Assembly (NCBI GenBank): GCA_009829735.1 | Contig: CM020619.1 | Location: 12,887,777 to 12,951,776 of the forward strand | DNA: 64,000 nucleotides | Source: Pyropia yezoensis | Taxonomy: Eukaryota > Rhodophyta > Bangiophyceae > Bangiales > Bangiaceae | Reading direction: 5' to 3' | In this document: piece after piece, positions 30,861 through 41,436 of the stretch | Numbering within the stretch: position 1 is the stretch's first letter | Layout of the letters: each line of letters begins with the position of its first letter | The notes under the pieces: generated by a model | What the model saw: only the letters and a program-made list of their open reading frames with translations | What the model was told of the DNA's origin: nothing | Databases searched by the model: none | Made by a program: the position numbers and the translations under genes

Positions 30861-30878
30861 AACTATCTGAAGCTACCA
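30861..30878 (-). other. Primer-binding site of element D
   Basis: The minus strand reads TGGTAGCTTCAGATAGTT two bases inside the 5' LTR. It starts with TGG but is unlike the sites of B, C and G, so D uses another tRNA. Confidence 0.55.
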
Positions 30879-30880
30879 CA

Positions 30881-31849
30881 TGTGAGGACCCACCCAAAAC
30901 CGGGGAGCCCTCAACGTACTCGTGGGGGTGTCAGCGGGCCCTGCGAGCCAATGGGGCGGCGGGGCACGGGGAAGAGGACGGTGGTCTCGACGGGGGTATG
31001 TCTGGGGAAGAAGATGGGCGCGACGTCGGAGGGGATCGAGGGTACAAAAGGTAAACAGTGTCTTTGGTCTGTGTCTGTGGTTTCCCTCTCGTCTCCGCCG
31101 GTGGCGCCGACGCCCACGCACTATATACTCGCGTCGGGGCAACCGAGGTGCCCCAAAGCATGCGTTTCCCCATCGCACTGCCGGTAGGCACAGAACGGTC
31201 CAAAAGCAAAGCATGTCTCTCAGAACAAAGCTTGGGCGGGCGTACGTACTAAAGGAGTGCGGCCCCAGTTTGCCCGAAACGAAGGGGGTCCCGTGGATGG
31301 CGCCCAGCGCGCCCCACCAGCCGGCTCCACACGCCGGTCGGCCAGAAGGTCCGACTGGCTGTAAGGGCCAGCAAGGCCAAATTCAATCAATCCCTTGACC
31401 GGCCAGCCAGTCACCAACCAGCTGGCCGAATTCGATCAATCCAAAAGCCGGCGAGCCAGTCATATCGCACTCAGCCGCCAGCGAGGATGTGCGGTGTCCT
31501 CAGTGTCGGTGAATCATGCGACTGGTCCTTGATGCCAGCTTTCAAGCAGCGCAGAGAATAAAATTCAAGCAGCACAGACGGGGATGTCCGCCCGTGGTTG
31601 GTCGACGATGTCACTCGCTCCTCGTTGTCGAGTTTTGACGTCCATGACAGGGTTCCGACAGTGCGTTGACGGCGGCTTTCGTGCGGTCGGCCGACGTCCG
31701 CAAAAGGTCAGGGATACAGCGTGGTGTCGCCCAGGGTAGTGGGGAATTGATGTGTCTTGGGGGGAGTTATCGGGGCCGGACATGTAAGGAGAGGTCCCAG
31801 TCCCTATCCCTTGGGTTCCGGGTGGGGATTTAAGGGGCAAACCCTTACA
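30881..31849 (-). repeat. 5' LTR of element D
   Basis: 969 bp with TGTAAGG...CCTCACA on the minus strand, followed on the plus strand by GCTAC and the resumed A pol. It is the transcription-driving copy. TATATA is at 31127-31122 and the palindromic block at 31154-31136, with one mismatch in the palindrome relative to the other copies. Confidence 0.92.
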
Positions 31850-31854
31850 GCTAC

Positions 31855-32595
31855 TCAACTACGTCACTATGTGACAGAAGATCTTAAACGTTGGGATGAG
31901 CTTCTGCCCATCTTGACAATGGCCTACAACAGCCAGCCACACCAGTCTACGGGCATCGCCTCATTTGAACTCGTCACCCCGCGACGGGTACCTAACCTGT
32001 CGGTCCGCAACCTGCCCCCAGGGGTATCCCTCAAGCCACGAGGTACCCTCAGCGACGGTTTGCCTCTTGCAAGCAGGAGGGAGTTCATGGCACGACTGCG
32101 TGTGCAGATGCCGGCAGTCGTGGAGGCACTCCGCAAGACTCAGCAACGTTACAAACGTATCTTCGACGCCAGCCTGGGTCAGCGCAACTCTAAGATCAAG
32201 ATCGGTGACTATGTTTATACGACAAACCACCAGCGATCAAAAAAGTTACAGAGAAAGGCCATTGGGCCGTTCATCGTCGTGGACTCAGACGAGTCCACCT
32301 TCGTCATTTACGTCGATGGACTCGAGAAGCGCATTAGTAGCGACCACACTACACCGGCCCCACGGCCTGACGACGTCAAGGATGACACGACACACCCATT
32401 GCTCGATGGGTTTGACAAACCCAGACCGGAGCACGCGGTTCACGACGAGCATGTCACTGACAAACTCGTGACGCACCGAAAGGCCGGAGATTCATACGAA
32501 TTCAAAGTCCGTGGAGGGGGCACAGCTGCCCCAGGCAGGCGGCGAGGCCAGCAGCCAGCGGGGCAGAAGGCGGAGCAGAGGGCGGGAATAAATAC
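31855..32595 (+). pseudogene. pol: Degenerate gypsy pol A, part 2 (integrase C-terminal region)
   Basis: This resumes the integrase of A after element D (TQLRHYVTEDLKRWDELLP, TPRRVPNLSVRNLPP, VGD-type barrel, HDEHVTDKLV). It ends within the chromodomain at SYEFKV, after which an unrelated Gly/Ala/Gln/Arg-rich tail starts. Element B's pol continues into a full chromodomain here, so A is 3' truncated. The same truncation and the same tail occur in the duplicate at 34436-35540. Confidence 0.85.
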
Positions 32596-32905
32596 GACTG
32601 CTTATTGAAAAGGGGGAGCGGGGCGCGACCAGTAGGTGAATCGGGATGGATGGAGCGGGGCCCTAGTGGCCACTACCGCTCACCTCCAGGCAGCCGCGGC
32701 CCTACGGCCGGCCGTCGCCGGCGGCCCCGATACCATGCACACACGAGCTCTAAATTTCTCCAATATTCTTCCGACCAATAGAATCCGACCTGGGCCAGGT
32801 TCGTTCAGTAAGTGATGGACAGGAGCGACCGCTCTCGACGATTCCTAGCGGCATGTAGTATGTACCGGCTCACAGCGCACGAGGGCATTTGGCCTTCAGC
32901 CAATA
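32596..32905. other. Spacer without recognisable content
   Basis: Moderately GC-rich, with no frame, repeat terminus or motif I can support. It separates pol A from a MITE. Confidence 0.4.
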
Positions 32906-33134
32906 CAGTGCGACCCCTCACTTGCCCTGGGGTAGACCAAGGAGGTGGCCCCCCTTCCAGTGTCCGACAGTTGTCCTGGGATGTTCGGATTTCAGCGATC
33001 TGGACGGTATGAGCCAATCAGCGCCCGTCAATCGCCCGAATATGAGCCGCCCGGCCGGGCCACTTCACGCGTACCCCCCCCTCAGTTGTGCCGATCGGCA
33101 CAACTGCGGGGCGGCCAAGTGAGGGGTCGCACTG
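32906..33134. mobile_element. MITE with 19-bp terminal inverted repeats and TA duplication
   Basis: 229 bp bounded by CAGTGCGACCCCTCACTTG and its exact reverse complement. TA occurs on both sides (32904-32905 and 33135-33136). CAGT-type ends plus a TA target site fit a non-autonomous Tc1/mariner-like element. There is no coding capacity. A perfect 24-bp palindrome (33083-33106, half-site CAGTTGTGCCGA) sits inside near the right end. Confidence 0.75.
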
Positions 33135-33136
33135 TA

Positions 33137-34435
33137 GATTCCCCGGAATACTGCATTCACATATTTCACCGTGCATGGGAAGAATAGTTTGAAAGATCAT
33201 CATCGCCTCGACTTTGAAATTTTTTTTTTCCCAGGGGCAGGTTTCTGGTGGTCGCCGCGCCCCTCACTTCACCCTTCCGTCCCTGGGGCTGCCCCCATAC
33301 CTCGCCCCGTCGGGTTTCCAGGCTCCCCCACCACTTTCACCGCCATCACCATTCGCACCCCGCGTCATGCCGAGAGCCCCCCCCCCCCCCCCAGCATGGC
33401 CACCGCTGCCGACGGCCGTCGTCGCCGGAGCAGCCACCGACGACGCCGCCGCTACCGTCGCCGCAACCGCCGCCTGTCCCCACTGCGGCGGCGGCGAACA
33501 CCACTTCCGCAGCCCCCGCGTCGATGCAAGCCTTCACCTGGTCCGCGACGCCCACACTGGCGGCGGCGTGCGTGGCGGCAGGGGCACTGGCAGCAGTGCC
33601 GGCCGACAGGCTCCCAGCCGCAGTCACCGCCGCTGACGGGAAGGAGTCACTGCCGCGGAAAGCGGCGAGTCACATCCCATGGGGCCGCCGCCACCCCCTA
33701 TTACATTTTTTGGTGCGTCCGCGAGCGCCGCTGTCGCCCCGCCGGCCGCTTCGAGGCCCCCACCTCCTGCCGGTGGCGGACACCGGCGCTCACGCCCCGT
33801 CCCCGTCGCACCCTGCGGCGCAGGCCCCTCGGCAGCGGTGGGGGTGGCAATCGACCTCCTTTGCGGACGCGCGGTTGAAGGGGCAGAGGGAGCGCCGTCG
33901 ACGCTTTCGGCAGCCCTCTGCCCCTCCTTCCGTTTGGATTTATTTCGTGCAGTAGGGGGGGCAGGTTGCTGGACAGCCGCGACCCTCTCCGCCGCACCCT
34001 GCGCCCCCGCTCCCCTCAATGACTCGCCCATTTCTATATTGCAAGAGACCTTTCCACCTCCCCGCACGATCTCTTCTCTCGCGCCGTTCTTCCCCGCTCA
34101 CATGAGAGACCTGCGCAAGGACGCCTCGCCACGCAGCCACACTCCAACCCCATTCAGTTCAAGGTGGTGCCATCTCCTTACCCCCCCCGGCGGTCCCTCT
34201 CCACCATAATACATCGCCATCAATAGTGCCATCCATAGTGCAGCTTCTGGAAGTCCAACGACCGCAGTCATGCGAGAGGACGCCGTTCGCTCCACTGCCT
34301 CCTTCCTGGGCGAGCAAGAACATGCAAAAACTTTAAAAAATTTCATGTAGCCCGCAAAGCGCAAATCAATAATCAAAAGCATCCCTAATCAAAACAAAAA
34401 ACTCGTGTGTGCATGGTACCTGAGCCTCGCCGGCC
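33137..34435. other. GC-rich host sequence, strand of any gene undecidable
   Basis: Open frames on both strands compete. In plus (33248-33955), a segment MQAFTWSATPTLAAACVAAG looks ordinary. In minus (33627-33346), AAASVGVADQVKACIDAGAA looks equally so. A T9-CCCAGG run near 33225 resembles a splice acceptor. A 16-C run is at 33377-33392. No domain is recognised. The last 350 bases are less GC-rich and closed. Confidence 0.3.
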
Positions 34436-35589
34436 TCACGCTTTTTCCACTCACGGATCCATTGACCGAACTATCAGTCGATATTCTCGGGCCCTTGCCC
34501 CCAAGCAAAAGCGGCAACCGCTTCATCCTTGTCATCACTGACAGATTCGCAAAGCTGATTAAGTGCGTCGCGCTGAAGACCATCACGGCCATATCCGTTG
34601 CATCAGCTGTTATCGACCACTGGGTCGCATGCTACGGACCACCGGACAAGATCTTGTCAGACCAAGGACCGCAGTTCATGTCGAACTTCTTCATCGCCGA
34701 TATGAACATACTCGGTATCGAGACGGTCCGCACCACTGCTTACCATCCGCAGACCAATGGTCAATTCGAGAGGTACAATCGTACCACTGCTACTCAACTA
34801 CGTCACTATGTGACAGAAGATCCTAAACGTTGGGATGAGCTTCTGCCCATCTTGACAATGGCCTACAACAGCCAGCCACACCAGTCTACGGGCATCGCCT
34901 CATTTGAACTCGTCATCCCGCGACGGGTACCTAACCTGTCGGTCCGCAACCTGCCCCCAGGGGTATCCCTCAAGCCACGAGGTACCCTCAGCGACGGTTT
35001 GCCTCTTGCAAGCAGGAGGGAGTTCATGGCACGACTGCGTGTGCAGATGCCGGCAGTCGTGGAGGCACTCCGCAAGACTCAGCAACGTTACAAACGTATC
35101 TTCGACGCCAGCCTGGGTCAGCGCAACTCTAAGATCAAGATCGGTGACTATGTTTATACGACAAACCACCAGCGATCAAAAAAGTTACAGAGAAAGGCCA
35201 TTGGGCCGTTCATCGTCGTGGACTCAGACGAGTCCACCTTCGTCATTTACGTCGATGGACTCGAGAAGCGCATTAGTAGCGACCACACTACACCGGCCCC
35301 ACGGCCTGACGACGTCAAGGATGACACGACACACCCATTGCTCGATGGGTTTGACAAACCCAGACCGGAGCACGCGGTTCACGACGAGTATGTCACTGAC
35401 AAACTCGTGACGCACCGAAAGGCCGGAGATTCATACGAATTCAAAGTCCGTGGAGGGGGCACAGCTGCCCCAGACAGGCGGCGAGGCCAGCAGCCAGCGG
35501 GGCAGAAGGCGGAACAGAGGGCGGGAATAAATACCGCGCCCCTCCTACAGCAGCAGGCGCCCTCTCCTGTTGCTCACAAGCGCCCCTAA
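34436..35589 (+). pseudogene. pol: Duplicate of pol A fragment (A2), integrase without the D insertion
   Basis: Nearly identical to 14157-14517 joined to 31855-32595. It has the integrase first Asp (SVDILGP), second Asp (SDQGPQF), Glu (GQFERYN), the linker and part of a chromodomain, then the same foreign tail (GGGTAAP ... GQQPAGQKAE). The sequence across the D insertion point is continuous with a single GCTAC. The frame is open for about 394 codons, but HHCC, RT and protease are missing, so it cannot act alone. Confidence 0.85.
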
Positions 35590-36514
35590 GACCCTTTCCC
35601 AGCAGCCGCCGCCCAGCCCGCCGCCCACCCCTCGGCCACCGCCGCGCCCTTCCCTCTGCCGGCTGCAGGCACCCTCCCCGCTGTCCACCGGGCACAACTC
35701 CCCCCCGGCGTCTAGATACAACCCCAGTCAATGACTAGCGGCCCATTCCGATCGCCCCCCAACCAACAGCCACCATCCCGAGCGGCAGCAGCGGCGTCTC
35801 CTGTCAGCCGCAGTCGCCCCCCCTGCGAGAAAAGAATGGTCTTCTTATTGCCCTCGTCCCGCCGCTACCCCCCGTCTCTCCTCGGCTGCCCATATACCCG
35901 AGGCGCCCCCCAACCAGCGGGGCCCGTCGTCCCTCGCGCGCGCCGTACGCGCCTCTCCTTGGCGCCCGCCCTCGGGGTGCCCCACTCGCCGTGCGCCCCC
36001 TCTCCTCGACGCCTCTCTCGCGGCGCCCACTCGCCGCGTCCCCATCCGTCCGTGAGGAACGGTCGCGGTGACGTGGCTGCTGCCACGAGCATCAGCGGGA
36101 ACGGGCGCGTGCCAACCTGGCCCGCGCCCGTATTGCCGCCAAATATTCACACCCCCCGTGACCGACGGGCCACTGTCGCACCGCCGTCGCCAGAATATGC
36201 ACCCCGCCAACAAGAGGCGGTCACCACCGCCGCCGCCACGGACGTCACATCCGCCAGCACTGCAGCGAGCTCCCCCAGAATGAAGTATGAGTCAAAAACG
36301 TCTTTCAACCGATACCCTATACTGCGCAACCTCTTTCGCCAGAGGATGCGCCCGCGGCTCGACCGAACCAGCCACGTGGGCGCGCCAGAGACCGCCCAGC
36401 CCCCAGCCCCCCCCCCCCCCCCCCCCTGCTTTTCACAGAGGGTAGGGATAGATCCCAATTACAGCCTCCCCACGGCGCCTGCTGCTACCGGCGGCGGCGG
36501 CGGCGGCGGCGGCT

Positions 36515-36549
<35 letters not shown>

Positions 36550-36983
36550 CGGGCGCCATCGCCGCCGCTGCTAACGGCGGCGCCAGTGCCCGCAACGGCA
36601 CCGGCAGTGGCGGAGGCCGCAGGGGTGATGCACAGGAAGGCGGCGGTACCAGACCTGAGACGGCGTCTAAACCTCACCGCCGTCAGCGACAGCACGCGCT
36701 CAGGGACGGCGGGGGAAGTTCCGCCGCCGCCGCCTTCTTGGCCGTTTTCGTCTGGTCAGACGAGGCACCCGCCGCCGTCGCCGTCACCGTCGCCATTACC
36801 GGTGAGGGTTTCAATCACGAGGGTGACGGTGACGACGACGATAACGACGGAACCGGCGGGGGGGGTGTGCCAGCCCCCGCCCGCCCCCCCCTGAGAAGCC
36901 CAGAGCGGTAACCGCAATTCGGCGGTGGCCAAGACCAAGACCGGCACTTGCCCCAGCCGCCCTTACGCACAGCCGCGAACCGC
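35590..36983. other. GC-rich host sequence with simple repeats
   Basis: A long plus frame (35731-36894) is Pro/Ser/Arg-rich, with a GGC-repeat-coded glycine run near 36490-36550 and a 20-C run at 36407-36426. No domain is recognised and the minus strand is also open. I do not call a gene. Confidence 0.3.
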
Positions 36984-38092
36984 CTAGCCGCCACCAACGG
37001 CGGTACGTTCGTGGGGCGGGAGGCCCTGCGACGCTGTGCCTGTGCGGGCAGTCAGTGCCGCCTGGAGGGGGCCAGGGCGGCGACCACCGCCGCCGCCACC
37101 GCCAACGCCACCGTCGCTGCTACCGTCCTTGTCTGCCGCAGCCGCCGCTGCGGCCTGCGCCGCGCCCAACCGCCGCGCCCACGCAGCGGGCACAGACGCG
37201 GCGCCCACCTTGACGACGCCCTTCCAGTAGGGCACCCCCTGACACACCCCCACCGCCCCGTCCACCGTCACAGTGCCGCTGATGGTGGCGGCGGGCAGGA
37301 CGCCGTCAGATACCTCCCTGCCGACTGCCCCCCAGCCGCCGCAGCCCGCCACGCCTAACGTCCAGCGGCGGTCGTGGACGAGGCCGACCGCGACGCTTGG
37401 CTGCACAATGCTGACCGTCTCGCTGACGCCGCCGCCCAAGGGGTACAAGCGCTCCACCGCGGCCGTGACCGTCACCCTCCCACTGCCGCCCGTCACGCGC
37501 GCGGGGATGGTGAGGGACGCTGACGGCACCTCCCGCCCCGCGTCGCTGCCGCCCTGCGAGTGGCCCGCCGCAGCCAAGCCATCTGCTACGAGCGCACTCA
37601 GAGCGCGGGGAAAGTCCAGCCCCGCGCTGCCGGCGGGCCCGCCACCGGCGGGTCCACCACCGACGCGCCGTCGCCGCTGCCGCCGCAGACGCAAACTCCA
37701 GCAACGGTGGCCCTGGAGCGCCGTGGCGCGCCCGCGGTCGCGGCCGCCGCCGCCCCGCCCCCTTCCACCTTCAGCGTAGCACCGGCCATCCGGCCCGCAC
37801 CTGGCTCGCGACAAATCCGCAGCGCGTACGACCACGGCCGCGACGAGCCGTGGCGGGGGTCGGCAAACTACATCCTTCCGGCGGGGCGCTCCATCCCCAC
37901 CTGTTCCTGCCAGTTGGCGCGGAGCAGCTGCGCGCGCCCCCGCCAGACGGCCACGTGGTCAAACGCCTGGCCGTGAGAGCGGATGCCGTGGCCCGCCTTC
38001 CAGGTCTTCACATCACCAGCGGACCACACTTGCGCCGCCACTCGCTCCCACCGCGCACACCGCCCGGCTCGATGCCGCCAAGCCTTGGACAC
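36984..38092 (-). CDS. Hypothetical host protein tract
   Basis: Two minus-strand frames read like ordinary protein. One (about 38092-37868) has VWSAGDVKTWKAGHGI and FDHVAVWRGRAQLLRANWQ. The next frame (37835-36984) has a beta-rich stretch with VTVTAAVERLYPLGGG, VSETVSIVQPSVAVGLV and RRWTLGVAGCGGWGAVG, then an Ala run and a Gly/Arg-rich end. The frame switch near 37850 may be an intron or an error. I recognise no family. The plus strand is more repetitive in composition, which favours minus. Confidence 0.35.
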
Positions 38093-38352
38093 GCGGCAGC
38101 AGCAGCCGCCGCATCTTGGCCGCCACCCGCAGCCAACTACGCGCCCAGTCTGCCGCCCCCTTAACAGCGCTGGCCCTTACGCTCGTGGGGTAGAGTGGAG
38201 ACCGCCAGGTGCTACAGCGCTTTCACTGTGCAGCGGCTTGAGAGGGGTGCCACGACCCCAGGGGTGCCAAGATCCCCCACCCCGGAAGTCAGCACCTCAG
38301 CGCTAAGACAAGAAGAACAAAAAGAGCGCTACGGCGCCGCACGCTCGTCGCG
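38093..38352. other. Intergenic, 3' side of the NTPase gene
   Basis: Short stretch without a convincing frame. It would hold the 3' untranslated region of the NTPase gene, but I see no clear polyadenylation signal. Confidence 0.35.
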
Positions 38353-41300
38353 TCAACGGACAACTTTGCTGCTGTGCAGCACATGGGCACTGGACAGCAA
38401 CTCACCCAAGCACTTGCCGAACGTGGCCTCGAACTGCTCACGACACACCACAATCATGTGCTTAGCTGCAGCATCGCCGTCCAAGAACACCGTGGGCTTG
38501 TTTGTACGCCGAAAGTTGCAAATAGTGATGTGCACGGCGTTGTGCTCCCACTTGCTCCACTGGTTACCGAACGCCTTGGACATCAGCCGCTCAGACTGCA
38601 GCACCTTGCTCTCAATGGGCACCGTAACATCCACGTTGCTGGTGGACTTGCAAGATAAGCACAGCGCAAGCAACCCGTCGGTCAAACAGGACGAAGAGGA
38701 CTCAGGCCGGGGATCTTGGACGACGCGTACAAACCTGACCATGTCAAATGATGCGTGCGAATCCGACGTCATAAAGACATGGGAGAGAAGTGTCTCTCTA
38801 GGCAGCTCCAGCACCTGCGCCATATCCGAGTGGGAGTCAATGAGCTCCATCTCCACGTCATCGGCTTGCAACGGCGTTGTCGAATCGACTAGGACCTCCG
38901 ACAGCAGGGCATGTGGCTGCGGACCCGTCTCCAGGTTGGCAATGCCCTTGTACAGGTCGCGTAACGCAATGCGCGAGTAGTCCACAACACCAGAAACGCC
39001 AGGCGCCCCCACCAAATAGAGAGTGGCCGCGTGGCGCAACCGGCTCAGAAGGACCTCAGACCAGTACGTGGTCACCTCCCAGGCCCGGCCCGGATCAGAA
39101 ATGCGAGCTGCAGAGACAAGCCTCGCAAATGCTGCCACAATGTTGGCCACATCAGGTTGAACCTCCATGTCCTCCTTCTCCATGCGCGCGACAATCGTGT
39201 CCCACGGCGTAGACACCGCAAGGAGGAATGCGGCGATGTGCGCGGGGTTTTTGTACTTGTTGTACATGCTCGAGCTGCTGCAAAGAAGGTTGCTGTAGAA
39301 CGCGTCGTCCCAGAAGACACAGTAGTCGTCAGCAGGCCTAGCGCCGTTGGCCGGCATCAGAGGAGAACTCCCTTCAACGGTGCAGCTGATGAAGCCTGCT
39401 ACCAGTAGCGCGGGAAAGCACAAAGTCTGCAGCAGAAGGTTTGTGACCGACGACGTCATGCCGGTGTCCACGCAAGCACTGGAAATCACATCCCAAAGAG
39501 GCGTACCCGGTTCACAAAATGCGACCGCCTGGCGCAGGGACGCCAAGGTGCGCAGATGACCGCCACAGATACGAGCCATCGCGCTCGTTACCTCTTCAGA
39601 ATCCGCCATGTGCGCCCCGGCGACCGACCGCGCTAAGTAGATCGAGCGAGCTTGGACGACCGGAAGAAGGATGTCGTAGAGCTGATCGAATGATGGCGGC
39701 GAAAGAGTGCCAACAGTCACCAGGCTCCATGGAGAACCGTCCCCCATACCCCCAGGGGTAGACATACGGGCTCGTGGCGGCATCCCACCAGGAGATATGA
39801 GAGCGGTCACCTGCTGAGGGGAAACTTCAGCCAGAATGAACAAAAATGACAAAGAAAAAAACAGCGCGGTTACAGGACCAGCATTGGAAAACGTGCAGAT
39901 GATGTGACGATACAGCTCGCACAGGCGTCGGTCATGGGGAAACACAGTAGCCATGGTCAATTCGTCAACGAGAATGGCAATGCGGCCCCCTCGCAACTGA
40001 AGCAACGCTTCCTCAATCACTGAGTCGACACTCAACCAACCATTGCGGATTCGCATCCACGCATGCAGAGCAAAGACTGGGTACGGCACTGTCGCTTGAT
40101 ACAACAAGCACCATAGGACTCGGAGGTAGAGCGGCAGCTTGTGTGCGTCGTCGATATGCTTCTCCGGCTTCTGCTGGTCCTCTTTGATGTAGGCATTCAT
40201 GTACCAGGTGCTGCGTTTCACCATTGCTTCGTCCTCAGCGCTCCATGACGATAGTCCGTTGAAGTTAACACAGCAGATGCGTGTCTCCTTTGCCCGCTCC
40301 GCGATGACGTTCCAGACGACGTCCGAAATGCCTGCGGCACGTGCCGCACGTACATACTGCTGCCTGTCTAGCTTGTCCCCTGCGTGCCACACATCTGCAG
40401 CGAGATGCGTCTTTCCGCATCCAGAACTCGCCATCACGACGCCAATGGCTCGCGTGAAGTTCCTGATTGACTTGGACGTCGCTTCGGAAGCAATAGGAGC
40501 AGCCGCAGCCGCGTCACCGTCTGAATGTACACCTTCCAGTGTCCCGAAGGCCCCACCGATAGAAGGCGCACTTACATCCGTCGCCACCTCTCCACCCGCA
40601 TCATCGTTCGTTGGTAGGGTTTGGTTCTTCAATGAAAGCAGTCCTTGATCGCATTCGCGGACCAAGTAGAGCCAGCTGCTGACGATCAGGTGCGCCCGAT
40701 CGATGACGTCGGCCGAATCAGAAGTGGCGGGGTCGTAGTCAGGCTTTGGCGCCAGGACCGAAGACGGCTGCCGTGGAAGGGCTAGCTCATTCAACGTCCC
40801 GTCTTGGCGCATTAGCGTTTCCATCGGCTTCAACAGCTGCTGTTGGTAGATGCGAGCTCTAAGCTCAGCAATGCGAGCTACGATCTCGTCGCGACCACCC
40901 TCCAGGTCGTTACGCACCCGCTCTAGGTCCACAGCCCGCTCTTCGAGACGTCTTTCCTTGCGCTCCAGCCGGGCTGTTGCCTTGGCCGACAAACTCCCAT
41001 CATCCAGCCGCGCGTCGACCTCCTCTTGCTCCTTTCGCGTCGCCTCCTTCAGCGCCATATTGGCCTGCATCACGGTGCGCACTTGTTCCAGATTTTTCTC
41101 CTCAACCTTGAGGACGGCCTGCATCTCCTGCAACTTGTCTGGATCGATGTTGAGAACGGCCATGTTGTCAAGCATAGCAGCGCCGTCACCCATGAACTTG
41201 CCATCGTTGACGCCACGACCACTGGAAGGCGGGACACTACAGGTTGGCAGATAGGTGTGACGAGGGGTGCCGCCATGGAAGCGTACCAGACCGACAGGAC

Positions 41301-41436
41301 GAAACTCGGGAAGCACAACTCGAGCGCGTCGCACCAGGCTCGTTTGGGGCCCGGTAATCGACTGACCATGGACAACCATGGCTCGGGGGAAAGACGGGAG
41401 GAAGCAATGGCCCGGTGAAACCAAGAAACACTCCAT
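38353..41436 (-). CDS. Large P-loop NTPase resembling Crinkler/RHS-type proteins
   Basis: 1027 codons uninterrupted from an ATG at 41436. Residues about 1-90 have no clear domain. About 100-205 is a long charged coiled coil (VEEKNLEQVRTVMQANMALK, ERKERRLEERAVDLERVR). A Walker A-like ASSGCGKT lies at 336-343 (first Gly replaced by Ala). A Walker B RIAILVDE lies at 485-492 with the catalytic Glu. A hydrophobic patch FFSLSFLFILAEV is near 526-538. The last 200 residues contain DGLLALCLSCKST, which might be a restriction-nuclease-like lysine region, but this is weak. Order (N-terminal module, NTPase, C-terminal effector-like domain) fits the Crinkler-RHS superfamily. No introns are needed. Neighbours are unrelated repeats. 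Confidence 0.7.
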   Translation of the reverse strand: MECFLVSPGHCFLPSFPRAMVVHGQSITGPQTSLVRRARVVLPEFRPVGLVRFHGGTPRHTYLPTCSVPPSSGRGVNDGKFMGDGAAMLDNMAVLNIDPDKLQEMQAVLKVEEKNLEQVRTVMQANMALKEATRKEQEEVDARLDDGSLSAKATARLERKERRLEERAVDLERVRNDLEGGRDEIVARIAELRARIYQQQLLKPMETLMRQDGTLNELALPRQPSSVLAPKPDYDPATSDSADVIDRAHLIVSSWLYLVRECDQGLLSLKNQTLPTNDDAGGEVATDVSAPSIGGAFGTLEGVHSDGDAAAAAPIASEATSKSIRNFTRAIGVVMASSGCGKTHLAADVWHAGDKLDRQQYVRAARAAGISDVVWNVIAERAKETRICCVNFNGLSSWSAEDEAMVKRSTWYMNAYIKEDQQKPEKHIDDAHKLPLYLRVLWCLLYQATVPYPVFALHAWMRIRNGWLSVDSVIEEALLQLRGGRIAILVDELTMATVFPHDRRLCELYRHIICTFSNAGPVTALFFSLSFLFILAEVSPQQVTALISPGGMPPRARMSTPGGMGDGSPWSLVTVGTLSPPSFDQLYDILLPVVQARSIYLARSVAGAHMADSEEVTSAMARICGGHLRTLASLRQAVAFCEPGTPLWDVISSACVDTGMTSSVTNLLLQTLCFPALLVAGFISCTVEGSSPLMPANGARPADDYCVFWDDAFYSNLLCSSSSMYNKYKNPAHIAAFLLAVSTPWDTIVARMEKEDMEVQPDVANIVAAFARLVSAARISDPGRAWEVTTYWSEVLLSRLRHAATLYLVGAPGVSGVVDYSRIALRDLYKGIANLETGPQPHALLSEVLVDSTTPLQADDVEMELIDSHSDMAQVLELPRETLLSHVFMTSDSHASFDMVRFVRVVQDPRPESSSSCLTDGLLALCLSCKSTSNVDVTVPIESKVLQSERLMSKAFGNQWSKWEHNAVHITICNFRRTNKPTVFLDGDAAAKHMIVVCREQFEATFGKCLGELLSSAHVLHSSKVVR

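Larger units (their letters stand above)
14518..31849 (-). mobile_element. LTR retrotransposon D (Ty3/gypsy, chromodomain), nested inside A
   Basis: Two 969-bp LTRs (14518-15486 and 30881-31849) bound the element. The 5-bp duplication GCTAC lies at 14513-14517 and 31850-31854. Duplicate A2 (34436 on) carries the same site once, uninterrupted, which is an empty-site control. On the minus strand the order is 5' LTR, primer-binding site, zinc-finger ORF, gag, pol, polypurine tract, 3' LTR. The zinc-finger ORF is split by insertion of element B. LTRs differ at roughly 33 positions by eye (about 3-4%), so D is older than B. Pol carries several lethal changes, so D is not autonomous now. Confidence 0.9.
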
